From NCBI GenBank assembly GCA_036374135.1, contig DASUUK010000113.1:62001-126000 (forward strand): DNA of 64,000 nucleotides. Reading direction: 5' to 3'. The translations under genes were made by a program, and so were the position numbers. The DNA comes from Euzebyales bacterium. GTDB lineage: Bacteria > Actinomycetota > Nitriliruptoria > Euzebyales > JAHELV01. This document shows, one piece after another, positions 1-7,938 of the stretch; position 1 is the first letter of the stretch; every line of letters starts with the position of its first letter. The notes beneath the pieces are model-generated. The model was not told the origin of the DNA and ran no database searches. It worked only from the letters and a program-made list of their open reading frames with translations.

Positions 1-1
1 C

Positions 2-349
2 CTCGGCGTGTTCGTCAAGGTGGACAAGGGGCCGTTCGTCGGGCGCGACGCCGCCAAGCGGATCCGGGACGAGGGACCGCAGCGGCGGCTGGTCACGTTC
101 GCCGTCGACGCCGACGACGCTGACGTCATCGGCGACGAACCGATCTGGCACGACGAGGAGGTCGTCGGCTGGGTGACCTCGGGCGGCTACGCGCATCCGT
201 CTGAGGCGTCCGTCGCGCTGGGCTACGTGCCGTCCGCCCTCGCCGACGCCGACGACGGCTTCTCGATCGAGGTCGTCGGCGTGCGCCGGCAGGCGATCCG
301 CCGGGACGCCTGCCTGTTCGATCCCTCGGGCTCGCGCATGCGCGCCTGA
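2..349 (+). CDS. C-terminal part of a GcvT-fold enzyme (dimethylglycine/sarcosine dehydrogenase-like), truncated by window edge
   Basis: The gene enters from the left edge, so only about 115 C-terminal codons are visible. They match the aminomethyltransferase C-terminal barrel that ends both the glycine-cleavage T protein and the FAD-dependent dimethylglycine/sarcosine dehydrogenases. Visible blocks are 'KGPFVGRDAA', 'GWVTSGGYAHPS', 'ALGYVPSA' and the closing 'LFDPSGSRMRA'. In the family this domain transfers the one-carbon unit of N-methylated amines to tetrahydrofolate. The 'HPSEASVALGYVP' region looks closer to the dehydrogenase type than to plain GcvT, but the catalytic N-terminal part that would decide this lies outside the window. 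Confidence 0.75.
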   Translation, partial: LGVFVKVDKGPFVGRDAAKRIRDEGPQRRLVTFAVDADDADVIGDEPIWHDEEVVGWVTSGGYAHPSEASVALGYVPSALADADDGFSIEVVGVRRQAIRRDACLFDPSGSRMRA

Positions 350-486
350 CGCCGCGGCGCCGCAGCGCGGGCACATGGGGGTGAAGTCCGTCACGACCGG
401 GGTGTTCGGCACGGGCACGATCGTGGCACCTCTCCGTTGGTACATTGCCGGCGGTGGCACGCGCAGGCCGACAGGAGGTGCAGCCG

Positions 487-1029
487 ATGGCACGTCGCAG
501 GCGGAAGCCGGAGCCCGACCCGGTGATCGCGCGGCCGCCGCGGTGGATGCTCTTCGGTTCGATCGGTCTGGTGGTGCTGCTGGTGTGGCCGCCGGTCGCC
601 GCGGTCGTCACCGGACAGGGCGGGCCGGGGATGATCCTGCTGGGCATCTGGCCGGTGCTCGTCGTCGTGCTGATCTGGCGCTCGCGCCTGGTCGTCGACA
701 GCGACGGCGTGGCCTTCACGTTCCTGGCGACCCGGCAGGTCCCGTGGTCGGGGATCGAGGCGCTGGTCGGTGTGACGTCGAAGTCCGGGCTCCGGAGTCC
801 GTACCTCCGTGTGCGCGACGATCGACCAATACCCATCAACCCGTTCTGGCGCGCGGACGGCGGCTCGGTCACCGCGGCGATCGAACCGTGGGCGCGCCGC
901 AAGGGCGTGCGCGTCGAGGGCCCCGTGGGCGAGGCCGAGCAGCGCCGCCCGCGGTTCGTGTTCATCGGCCTGCTGATCCTGCTCGGCGGTGTCATCGGTC
1001 TGATCGCCGCCCGCTTGACCGCCACCTGA
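487..1029 (+). CDS. Small membrane protein with PH-like domain
   Basis: This 180-residue protein has a basic N-terminus and two adjacent membrane segments (about residues 22-42 and 48-64). A beta-rich section of about 100 residues follows, beginning 'RLVVDSDGVAFTFL' and including 'VPWSGIEAL', the pattern of the bacterial PH-like domain family (PF10756 type). A last membrane segment lies near residues 157-175. The start is the ATG at 487 because a strong AGGAGGTG lies at 473-480, six bases upstream. The family is common in Actinobacteria but has no assigned biochemical role. It stands alone between two genes of unrelated function. Confidence 0.7.
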   Translation: MARRRRKPEPDPVIARPPRWMLFGSIGLVVLLVWPPVAAVVTGQGGPGMILLGIWPVLVVVLIWRSRLVVDSDGVAFTFLATRQVPWSGIEALVGVTSKSGLRSPYLRVRDDRPIPINPFWRADGGSVTAAIEPWARRKGVRVEGPVGEAEQRRPRFVFIGLLILLGGVIGLIAARLTAT

Positions 1030-1180
1030 CGACGCCGCCAGCAGGACGGGGTGGTCGCGCGGGTTGCGCGCCTCCGGCGTGGCTGTTCGGGGCTGGGCAC
1101 GCGGACACGCCAACGCGCGCCTGGCCGGTCGGGCGGCCGGATAGGGTTGATCGGCCCGCAACTCGTCCCCGGAGGTGCGG

Positions 1181-2113
1181 ATGACAGCCACGACCACCCT
1201 CGACGCAGGCTCGGTCGGTTTCGCGCTGCCCGGGGTGTTGCGTCTCGACGCCGGCACCGCGCTCGGACTGCTGGAGCATGTGGTGGACGCCGGCTTCGAT
1301 CCCGTGCTGTTCACGGAGGTCTGCGGCTTCCACGCTCCTGCACTGGCCTCGGCGCTGGCGGCGCGCCGCCCCGGCCACCGGCTCGGCACCGCGATCCTGC
1401 CCCTGGGCTCGCGCACGTCGGCGACGATGGCCATGGCCGCGACGACCGTGTCGCAGATCTCGGGCGCGCCGTTCCTGTTGGGGGTCGGCACGTCGTCGCC
1501 GCGGATCCTGCGCGACTGGCACGGTCGTCCACACGACGCGACCATCGACACGACCAGGCGCCGGCTCGTGACACTGCGCGCGATGCTCGACGGAGGACGT
1601 CGCGGTGCCTTCCGCCTGCCGGTCCCGGCGGCTTCGCAGGCGAGGGTGCTGTTGGCGGCGCTCGGTCCGAGAATGACGGAGCTCGCGTTCGAGGCGGCCG
1701 ACGGCGTCGTGGTCAACCACGTGCCGGCCGACCTGGTGCCGGCCGCGCTGCCCGGTGCCGAGGTCCTCGCGTTCGTCTGGGTCACGACGACCGCGGACGG
1801 TCCCGCCAGGGCCCGGCGCGATCTGACGTCGTACATCATGGCGCCGCCGTACGCCCGTCACTACCGCCGGCAGGGCTACGGCGACGCGGTCGACCGCGTG
1901 CTCGCGCTCCACACCGAGGGCCGGTTGCGCGAGGCGCCCGCCACGCTGCCCGACGGGATGGTCGACGCCTTCTACGTCGATCCCGACGGCCTCGCTGCCC
2001 GCTGCGCCGCGTACCGTTCCGCAGGCGCGGTTCCGGTGATCGTGCCGGTGAGCGGCGACGATCCTCTCGACGAGATCGGTGCGGTCGTGGCGGGCCGCGC
2101 CTGGGAGACCTGA
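1181..2113 (+). CDS. Luciferase-like (LLM class) F420-dependent oxidoreductase
   Basis: A 310-residue TIM-barrel protein of the bacterial luciferase superfamily. Family features visible are an N-terminal strand 'SVGFALPGVLRLD', the 'LGTAILPLGSRT' strand, the strongly conserved 'PFLLGVGTSSPRIL' glycine-rich turn, and 'LAALGPRMTELAFEAADGVVVNH' spread over strands 5-6. In Actinobacteria most such proteins use coenzyme F420 rather than FMN, so F420 is inferred; the substrate cannot be read from sequence. GGAGG at 1171-1175 favours the ATG at 1181 over the in-frame GTG at 1175. It is transcribed alone. Confidence 0.8.
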   Translation: MTATTTLDAGSVGFALPGVLRLDAGTALGLLEHVVDAGFDPVLFTEVCGFHAPALASALAARRPGHRLGTAILPLGSRTSATMAMAATTVSQISGAPFLLGVGTSSPRILRDWHGRPHDATIDTTRRRLVTLRAMLDGGRRGAFRLPVPAASQARVLLAALGPRMTELAFEAADGVVVNHVPADLVPAALPGAEVLAFVWVTTTADGPARARRDLTSYIMAPPYARHYRRQGYGDAVDRVLALHTEGRLREAPATLPDGMVDAFYVDPDGLAARCAAYRSAGAVPVIVPVSGDDPLDEIGAVVAGRAWET

Positions 2114-2183
2114 CACGGCCCCGGCGACCGTCACACTGTCACATGCGTTGCGATCAGTCCGGAACGCTCGATGACCGCGCCGG

Positions 2184-2189
2184 TATCCT
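2184..2189 (+). promoter_or_regulatory. TATCCT -10 box, probable leaderless start of the selenothioredoxin gene
   Basis: TATCCT is followed by seven bases and then the GTG at 2197. No Shine-Dalgarno sequence is visible. The spacing puts the predicted transcription start on the start codon, as seen for several genes of this window. Confidence 0.5.
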
Positions 2190-2196
2190 TCCGACC

Positions 2197-2817
2197 GTGC
2201 GACGACTGCTGCTGCTCACGGTCGTCGGTTTCGTCCTCGTGGGCTGCGGGGGATCCGCCACATCGGACACCGCGGCCGTCGATGTGGGTGACACCGACGA
2301 CGCCCCCTCCGCCCCGGCCGGTGATGAGGTGTCGACGCCGGCGGCGGCTCAGGAGGAATCCGATCGCGGCGAGGAGTCCGATTCCGGCCAGGGGTCCGAC
2401 ACGGCCGAGGCCCGAGCGCCGTTCGGGACCGTCACGACCGTCGCCGGTGAGAACCTCGACGGGTCGGTGTACGCGGGCGAGAGCCTTGCGCTGTGGTTCT
2501 GGGCCCCCTGGTGAACGACGTGCAATCGGGAGGCTCCCGAGGTTGCACAGGTGGTGCAGCAGTACGACGGCAAGATCGACATCATCGGCGTCGCCAGCCG
2601 TGACCAGGTGCCGGCCATGCAGGAGTTCGTGGCCCGCCACGGGCTCGAGGACATGGTCAACGTGGCCGACGTCGAGGGCGAGATCTGGCAGCGGTTCGGC
2701 GTGGTGGCCCAGCCCGCGTGGGTGTTCCTCGACGCGGAGACCGGCGAGGGGGAGCGGGTGCTCGGTGCGCTGTCCCGCGAGGACCTGGAGCAGCGGCTCG
2801 ACGCGCTGTCGAGCTGA
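2197..2817 (+). CDS. Thioredoxin-like lipoprotein with selenocysteine active site (UxxC), read through UGA at 2512-2514
   Basis: Read as one frame this is a 206-residue TlpA/ResA-type thioredoxin. The N-terminus is a signal peptide with lipobox L14-V-G-C17, so the protein should be anchored outside the membrane. An acidic Ser/Asp/Glu-rich linker (about 20-80) follows, then a thioredoxin fold. The active site is 'FWAPW-U106-T-T-C109', where relatives have 'FWAPWCPTC'. After the UGA the fold continues without a break: 'REAPEVAQV', 'IIGVAS', and the cis-proline loop 'VAQP173AWVF'. A conventional gene call would split it at 2514 into a truncated lipoprotein and an internal piece starting at the GTG at 2551. 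A hairpin right after the UGA fits a bacterial SECIS, and a tRNA-Sec gene lies at 28013-28107. A likely role is redox work on the outer face of the membrane; its partner is unknown. Confidence 0.88.
2512..2514 (+). other. UGA codon recoded as selenocysteine (U106)
   Basis: The codon occupies the position of the N-terminal, nucleophilic cysteine of the thioredoxin CxxC motif. Downstream codons ACG ACG TGC give U-T-T-C. The reading frame stays open and homologous for another 100 codons to a TGA at 2815-2817. Confidence 0.87.
2520..2548 (+). promoter_or_regulatory. Predicted bacterial SECIS hairpin inside the coding sequence
   Basis: The stem is GUGCAA (2520-2525) with UUGCAC (2543-2548), followed by UCGGGA (2526-2531) with UCCCGA (2535-2540). 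Two G residues bulge on the 3' side and the apical loop is GGC. The loop starts 17 nt after the UGA and has G in its first two positions. Both agree with what is known of bacterial SECIS elements bound by SelB (loop about 16-37 nt downstream, a G at loop position 1 or 2). The structure was folded by eye. Confidence 0.75.
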
Positions 2818-2822
2818 CGCCA

Positions 2823-2839
2823 CGTTCCAGCGCGGAACG
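2823..2839. terminator. Short hairpin between convergent genes
   Basis: CGTTCC and GGAACG form a 6-bp stem around the loop AGCGC, six bases after the stop of the selenothioredoxin gene and about 105 bp from the stop of the convergent pfkA. There is no U tract, so a terminator role is only suggested by position. Confidence 0.3.
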
Positions 2840-2943
2840 GACGACCTCGCTCCGCCCCGAAGCTCTCAGACATCTGCGGCAAGCCCGAGCTGGGGGCGTC
2901 ACGCAGGCGCTGAGGTGGGGGTCGGTGCGGACCCGATGCCCGC

Positions 2944-3915
2944 CTAGCGCGCGAGGCGGTCCATCAGGTCGAGCAGTTCCGGAGGCGTGCTGTGCACCGT
3001 GCTCCACGCCTCCTCCAGATCGGTCCGCACGACGCTCTGGTGGATCTCCCCGACCATGACCCGATCATCGCCGTCGAGCAGCGCGGTGACGGCCGCGTCG
3101 CCGAGGCGCGCGGCGAGGATGCGGTCGCGCATCGATGGTGGACCGCCACGCTGAACGTGGCCCAGTGTCGTGACGCGGTGGCTGAGGCTCGACAGCTTCT
3201 CGCCACACTGACGGGCGACCTCGAAGGCGCCGCCCGCGTCGTTTCCCTCGGCGACGACCACGAGGCAGTAGCGCTTGCCGATCTCGAAGGCCTTGTGGAT
3301 GCGTTCCTGGAGAACCTCGACATCTGTCGGTCGCTCGGGGACCAGCACCTCGGTGGCGCCACCGGCGATCGCCGAGCACAACGCGATCCATCCGCTGGCT
3401 CGGCCCATCACCTCGATGAAGAAGGCCCGCTGGTGGCTGGCGGCGGTGTCGCGGATGCGGTCGATCGCCTCGAGCGCGGTGTTGACCGCGGTGTCGAACC
3501 CGAGCGTGTAGTCGCATCCGGACAGGTCGTTGTCGATCGTGCCGGGTACGCCCACGACGGCCACGTCGCTCTCGCGCGACAGTGCGTCGGCGCCGCGGAA
3601 CGAACCGTCGCCACCGATCACGACCAGTCCTTCGATCTCGTGACGTTCGAGCTGGCTGATGGCCTGCCGGCGTCCGTCGAAGGTCTCGAAGCGTTCCGAC
3701 CGTGCGGAGCCGAGCATCGTGCCGCCCTGGTGCAGGATCCCCGAGACGCTACGCGGGCTGAGGTACGACATCCGACCGTCGATCAGTCCCTCGTACCCGC
3801 GGTGCACCCCGTAGACGTCGACGTCGCGCGCGTCGGCGGAGCGCACGACCGAACGGATGGCGGCGTTCATGCCCGGCGAGTCGCCACCGCTGGTCAGGAC
3901 TGCGATTCGTTGCAC
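2944..3915 (-). CDS. pfkA: ATP-dependent 6-phosphofructokinase
   Basis: A 323-residue group-A phosphofructokinase, catalysing the committed phosphorylation of fructose 6-phosphate in glycolysis. It shows 'LTSGGDSPGMNAAIR' at the N-terminus, 'GGDGS' at 101-105, 'PGTIDND' at 124-130 with the catalytic Asp128, and 'EVMGRASGW' near 175. Glycine at position 104 and in 'PGTIDND' is typical of ATP users; pyrophosphate-dependent enzymes have Asp and Lys at these places. 'MGRASGW' replaces the usual 'MGRHCGDLA', a variant of the F6P-binding loop. The start codon is GTG. The gene is monocistronic and convergent with the selenothioredoxin gene. Confidence 0.93.
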   Translation of the reverse strand: MQRIAVLTSGGDSPGMNAAIRSVVRSADARDVDVYGVHRGYEGLIDGRMSYLSPRSVSGILHQGGTMLGSARSERFETFDGRRQAISQLERHEIEGLVVIGGDGSFRGADALSRESDVAVVGVPGTIDNDLSGCDYTLGFDTAVNTALEAIDRIRDTAASHQRAFFIEVMGRASGWIALCSAIAGGATEVLVPERPTDVEVLQERIHKAFEIGKRYCLVVVAEGNDAGGAFEVARQCGEKLSSLSHRVTTLGHVQRGGPPSMRDRILAARLGDAAVTALLDGDDRVMVGEIHQSVVRTDLEEAWSTVHSTPPELLDLMDRLAR

Positions 3916-4074
3916 TACACACCGTCCGTCCTCGTCGAGGTCGTCGCCGGTGACCGCACGTGCGTGGGGCGCCCGTCACCGACATGGTTGCGTCGTCCGC
4001 CGACCGCGAAACGTGCCGGACGCCCACGGTCGATCCGGCGTCACCGGCGGCGTGCTGTCGAGGGAGGGCGTCCC

Positions 4075-4956
4075 TCAACCGACGGACACGTGATCCATCA
4101 GGTCCGCCAGGTCGGTGATCGCGATCGCGCCGGCGTTGGCCACCGCGTCACTGTCGACGCCCTGACCACCGAAGACGACGTCGGTTCCGGGCTCGACCTC
4201 GCGGCACGCGGTGACAAGCGCGACGTAGTCCTCGGCGACCATCGCCTGGGTGACCGAGAAGCAGACGAGGTCGGCGGGCACGACGTTGATGAACATCTGC
4301 AGGTCGGTGATCGGCACGTCGCCGCCGAGGTGGTGCACCATGTACCCGGCGGCCCGCAGGAAGTCCGACACCATGGCTGACGCGAGGTCGTGCTGCTCGC
4401 CCGGCGGGGTCACGGTGATCGCAATGCCGCGGGCCGGACCGTGCCGGCGGAACATGTCGCCGAGCTGGCTGACGATTGCGACGCAGATCTGGTGCGCGCG
4501 GTGCTCGACGGCGACGTTGATGTCGCCCCGCTCCCACGCGTGGCCGACGCGGTGCAGCGACGGCGTGATCAGGCGGACGTACGCGTTGCCGGCCGTCGCG
4601 CCGTCGGAGATGACGCTGCGCACCTCGTTGCGGGCCGAGGTCGCGTCCCCACCCAGCAGCGTCTGGGTCAGCCGATCGACGTGCCGGTCCCAGTCGGTGT
4701 CGGTGGCGGCATCGGTGTCGACCGCCACGTCGACCCGCCGAGCGGCGAGGAACCGGTCGACGTCGCTGGCGCGGACGCGCAGGCGACCGCCGGTCTTGAA
4801 GGCCGGAAGCTCGCCGCGCCGCACCCACCGGTACGCCGTCATGTAGTGCACGTTGAGGTGCTCCGCCGCCTCATGGAGCGTCAGGAGTCGCCCGCCGCCC
4901 GGACCGACCGACGGCCCTTCCGCGCGGTGAGCCATGTCCTGCGGCTGTTGCGCCAT
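4075..4956 (-). CDS. CarH-like B12-binding transcriptional regulator with excisionase/BldC-type HTH
   Basis: 293 residues. Residues 24-72 form an excisionase-family helix-turn-helix ('LLTLHEAAEHLNVHYMTAYR', then 'WVRRGELPAFKTGGRLRV'). Residues about 92-170 match the four-helix cap, and 176-293 a Rossmann-type cobalamin-binding domain. Hallmarks of the CarH/LitR photoreceptors are present: W141-x9-E151-H152 in the cap, E187-x-H189 as lower-ligand motif, 'FSVTQ' and 'VVFGGQG' further on. In known family members light breaks the Co-C bond of adenosylcobalamin and releases DNA. Oddities are the BldC-like instead of MerR HTH, and 'EQHDLA', where the last Gly of ExHxxG is Ala. No carotenoid or photolyase gene is nearby. 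The ATG at 4956 has GAGGAG twelve bases upstream. Confidence 0.8.
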   Translation of the reverse strand: MAQQPQDMAHRAEGPSVGPGGGRLLTLHEAAEHLNVHYMTAYRWVRRGELPAFKTGGRLRVRASDVDRFLAARRVDVAVDTDAATDTDWDRHVDRLTQTLLGGDATSARNEVRSVISDGATAGNAYVRLITPSLHRVGHAWERGDINVAVEHRAHQICVAIVSQLGDMFRRHGPARGIAITVTPPGEQHDLASAMVSDFLRAAGYMVHHLGGDVPITDLQMFINVVPADLVCFSVTQAMVAEDYVALVTACREVEPGTDVVFGGQGVDSDAVANAGAIAITDLADLMDHVSVG

Positions 4957-5022
4957 CTACCGGCTGGGCTCCTCTGCCGTTGGACCTATTCAACCGCCCA
5001 CGACGGCAGCCGTAAAGCGGTC

Positions 5023-5036
5023 TACAGACAACTGTA
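5023..5036. promoter_or_regulatory. Inverted repeat, candidate operator of the CarH-like regulator
   Basis: TACAG-ACAA-CTGTA is a perfect 5-bp inverted repeat with a 4-bp spacer, about 70 bp upstream of the regulator's start. It lies in a locally AT-richer stretch (about 4985-5085) that must hold the regulator's promoter. Autoregulation through such palindromes is usual for this family, but binding here is inferred. Confidence 0.4.
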
Positions 5037-5203
5037 CCGTGGGAGGAACTAATGATTGATAACAGTGGCGATGGGGTACATACTTGGGCGAGTCCGCGTG
5101 AGCGGGCCAGCCGCAGATGGTGCCAACGAACGACCCCTCCGCCGCATCATCTGCGGCTCATTCGTGTCCGGACTGCGGACGCGACCCGGGCTCGAGCTGA
5201 CCA

Positions 5204-6694
5204 CTACGCCGGCGGCGCCGATGGCCGTGGAGCGCCGCAGATCCGCCGTTCCGGAGACCTGCGCGGGCGCTCGTCATGGGGCGGGGCGATGGAACCGCGG
5301 CAGCCGTCCTGCGCCGTCACCAACGCCAGGGCGAGGACATCGGCCAACCGCCGCGCTGCGAGCACGCCCGTGTAGCTGTGCAACCCGTTGGCGAGGACGG
5401 CGAGGTGGTGATCGACGCCGCCGGTGCCGGGGACCGTGCCGGCCAGCGCGCGGACGTCGCGCAGCGTGCCCGTCTTGGCGCGCACACGGCCGACGGCCTG
5501 CGTGCCGCTCAGTCGTGACGCGACGGTTCCCGAGCGTCCCGTGACCGGGAGCAGGCGGAGCCACGGCTCGCGTTGAGGACCGTTCGCCATCGTCCGCAGC
5601 AGTTCGACGAGCACGTCGGCGGTCAGGCGATTGGCGCGTGACAGCCCGGACCCGTCGGCCAGGCGGGTGCCGCGCCACGTGGCGTCGACGTCGGCGAGCG
5701 CAGCGCGGACGGCCCGCTCGCCGCCACGCCAGGTCGGGTCGCCGGTGGCGGCGCCGAGCATGCGGAACACGCCGTCGGCGAGGTGGTTGTCGCTCTCGCG
5801 CAGCATGTGCGCCAGCAGCACGGTCAGTGGTGGACTCGCGACCCGCGCCACCTCCGTGGCGTCGTCGGGGAGGAGGCCCGTCCGGTGGGTGCCGGTGATC
5901 ACGACGTCCGTCCCGTCGAGCAGCCGGCGCAGTTCGGCGGCGGCGCGTGCCGTCGGGTCGGCGGCCGCGGCGCCGTTGAGCTGGCCGGAGCGGCGGAACA
6001 GCCGCAGGCCGGCGTCGACTGTCAGGCCAGAGCTGCGGGTCGCATCGCGACTCGTCAGGTAGGCCGGCAGCCAACCGGTGGCCAGCGGCTGCCGTGCGAG
6101 GATCGATCCGTCACCCACGATCCGTCCACGCACGCGCGTCACCCTCGCGTCGGCGACACGGCGGGCCAGGCGCTGCAACGACGTTGCCGGGCGTGCCATG
6201 TCGACCCGGCGCCGGAACGCCGGCGTCGCGAGTACCGGGTCACCACCGCCGACCAGGACCAGATCACCGTCGAGGGTGCCCGCATCGTCGATCGGGCCCG
6301 TCGCGTACACCCGTGTGACGAAGCGGTGGTCGGGACCGAGTATGCGCAGGGCGGCCGCGGCCGTGAGCAGCTTCATCGTCGACGCCGGCAGCAGTGGTCG
6401 CTGCGCGCGCACCGAGTTCAACGACCGGCCGGTGGCGTCGATGACCGCCACGCCGGTCGTGCCATCCGGTGACGTCTGACCGAAGCCGTGCAACCGGTCG
6501 AGCAAGGTGACCAGACCGGTCGGCGTCGGCTGCTCGGGTGGAGACGGCGCCACACGCGCCGGCGGAGGGGGAGGCAGATCCAGCGGTTCCACGTCGTCGG
6601 CGGCTCCGGCCGACGGTGCCCCGGCCGTGGCGAGGACCACCGCGGTCATGACACCCGCGAGCGTCCGTGCGATGGCGGAGCGACGCACCCTCAT
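5204..6694 (-). CDS. dacB: D-alanyl-D-alanine carboxypeptidase/endopeptidase (PBP4 type, family S13)
   Basis: A 496-residue secreted low-molecular-weight penicillin-binding protein that trims or cleaves peptidoglycan cross-links. An N-terminal signal peptide ends about residue 31 ('AGAPSAGAA'), followed by a proline-rich linker. The three penicillin-binding motifs are intact: S105-T-M-K108, S301-D-N303 and K407-T-G409. The long insert between the first two motifs is typical of S13. The last 35 residues are Arg/Pro-rich and poorly conserved in character. Its ATG overlaps the stop of the RNA methyltransferase gene (ATGA), so it is the last gene of a translationally coupled operon starting at 9051. 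Confidence 0.9.
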   Translation of the reverse strand: MRVRRSAIARTLAGVMTAVVLATAGAPSAGAADDVEPLDLPPPPPARVAPSPPEQPTPTGLVTLLDRLHGFGQTSPDGTTGVAVIDATGRSLNSVRAQRPLLPASTMKLLTAAAALRILGPDHRFVTRVYATGPIDDAGTLDGDLVLVGGGDPVLATPAFRRRVDMARPATSLQRLARRVADARVTRVRGRIVGDGSILARQPLATGWLPAYLTSRDATRSSGLTVDAGLRLFRRSGQLNGAAAADPTARAAAELRRLLDGTDVVITGTHRTGLLPDDATEVARVASPPLTVLLAHMLRESDNHLADGVFRMLGAATGDPTWRGGERAVRAALADVDATWRGTRLADGSGLSRANRLTADVLVELLRTMANGPQREPWLRLLPVTGRSGTVASRLSGTQAVGRVRAKTGTLRDVRALAGTVPGTGGVDHHLAVLANGLHSYTGVLAARRLADVLALALVTAQDGCRGSIAPPHDERPRRSPERRICGAPRPSAPPA

Positions 6695-7938
6695 GCGGAC
6701 CGGGTGAAGCCGCCGACGAGCTCGACGTGGCCGGTGTGGGTGAACTGGTCGACGCCGACGAGGCTCGTCAGGCGGTAGCCCGAGGCGTCGAGCTGCCGCG
6801 CGTCGCGTGCGAACGTGGCCGGATCACATGACACGTACGCGATGCGTGCCGGCGACCGGTCGACGATCCACGCGATGGCGTCGGCACCTGCGCCGGTCCG
6901 TGGTGGGTCGAGCACCACGGCCGCGACACCGGTCGGCGTCACCGGGACGTCACCCACGCGCGCGCACACGACGTCGACCGGCATGCCCTGTGTGTTGCGG
7001 CGCGCGTCGGCGCAGGCCTCGGCGTCGCTCTCGATGGCCGTCACCCGCGCGCCCCGTGCGGCCAGGGCCACCGAGAACAGCCCGACACCCGCGTAGCAGT
7101 CGATCACCCGATCCCCGTGCGAGACGTCCGCGATGCGCACGACCCGGTCGACGAGCACCTCAGCCGCGGCGACGCTGGCCTGGAAGAAGCTGGTGGCACC
7201 CGCAACGAACGTGCGGCCGCCGACCGCGTGACGCACGCGCGCGTCACGCGACACCCGCCGGCGGCGGCCGCGGCGCGCCACGTGCACCGGCAGCGTCGAC
7301 GGCACGACAGGGTCGCGGCCGGTCGCGGTGACGGCCAGGGTGCCGGATCCGTCCGAACCGACCTGCAGCTGCACCTCGGTGACGTCGCGCCATCCCTGCG
7401 TCATCACGGCCTGCAACTCGCGCGCCCGCGCGGTCAGCAGCGGACAATCCTCGACCACGATCGGGTCGTGGCTGCGTGCCCGGCGGAACGCCAGGCGACC
7501 ATCGTCGGTGACGGTGAAGCGCGCGCGGTTGCGGTAGCCCAGACCATCCCCGGTGTGGGGCGTCAGCACGTCGACCACGCCACCCGGGACCTCGAGCCGC
7601 GCGATGCGCTGCACCTGATCGGAGATCACCTCGCCAAGCAGCGCGGCCTGGCGGTCGACCGCGATGTGCTGCATGGTGCAGCCCCCACAGCGCCCCGGGC
7701 CGAACAGCGGGCACGGAGGTGCCACGCGGTCGGGTGACGCGTCCAGCACCTCCACGACGGTCCCGCGCGCCCAGCGGCGGCGTACGTCGGTGACCTCCAC
7801 CATCACCCGCTCTCCCGGGATGCCGTAGGCCACGAAGCAGGCGCGTCCATCGGGCAGTCGCCCGACGGCGCGGCCCCCGTGGGCGAACCCGTCGAGCGTC
7901 ATCTCGACCGGCCCGGTCCGATCCGCCCCAGCGGTCAT
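6691..7938 (-). CDS. 23S rRNA/tRNA (uracil-5-)-methyltransferase family protein (TrmA/RlmD type)
   Basis: 415 residues: an N-terminal TRAM RNA-binding domain (about 10-70, 'GFAHGGRAVGRLPDGR'), a four-cysteine iron-sulfur motif in 'CPLFGPGRCGGCTMQH', and a Rossmann methyltransferase domain with 'VIDCYAGVGLFS' binding S-adenosylmethionine. 'LDPPRTGAG' and the nucleophile loop 'YVSCDPATFARD' complete the m5U catalytic centre. The choice between the tRNA and rRNA target cannot be made from sequence. The start is the ATG at 7938, four bases of which overlap the prmA stop (ATGA); the longer frame upstream runs through prmA in another frame and is not used. Confidence 0.88.
   Translation of the reverse strand: MTAGADRTGPVEMTLDGFAHGGRAVGRLPDGRACFVAYGIPGERVMVEVTDVRRRWARGTVVEVLDASPDRVAPPCPLFGPGRCGGCTMQHIAVDRQAALLGEVISDQVQRIARLEVPGGVVDVLTPHTGDGLGYRNRARFTVTDDGRLAFRRARSHDPIVVEDCPLLTARARELQAVMTQGWRDVTEVQLQVGSDGSGTLAVTATGRDPVVPSTLPVHVARRGRRRRVSRDARVRHAVGGRTFVAGATSFFQASVAAAEVLVDRVVRIADVSHGDRVIDCYAGVGLFSVALAARGARVTAIESDAEACADARRNTQGMPVDVVCARVGDVPVTPTGVAAVVLDPPRTGAGADAIAWIVDRSPARIAYVSCDPATFARDARQLDASGYRLTSLVGVDQFTHTGHVELVGGFTRSA

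Noticed and set aside
2512-2514. Treating the UGA as a sequencing error or a nonsense mutation in a pseudogene
   Set aside because: The codon falls precisely on the active-site cysteine, downstream coding is intact, a SECIS-like hairpin follows, and the genome encodes tRNA-Sec.
1051-2514. 487-codon frame ending at the UGA of the thioredoxin gene
   Set aside because: The upstream two thirds overlap the F420-type oxidoreductase gene in another frame; the real start is the GTG at 2197 with its lipoprotein signal.
5052-5375. Plus-strand frame starting at an ATG with GGGAGGA upstream
   Set aside because: After about ten codons it becomes Arg/Ala-rich shadow sequence and then runs antisense into dacB; only the start region is odd, and it is kept as a low-interest finding.
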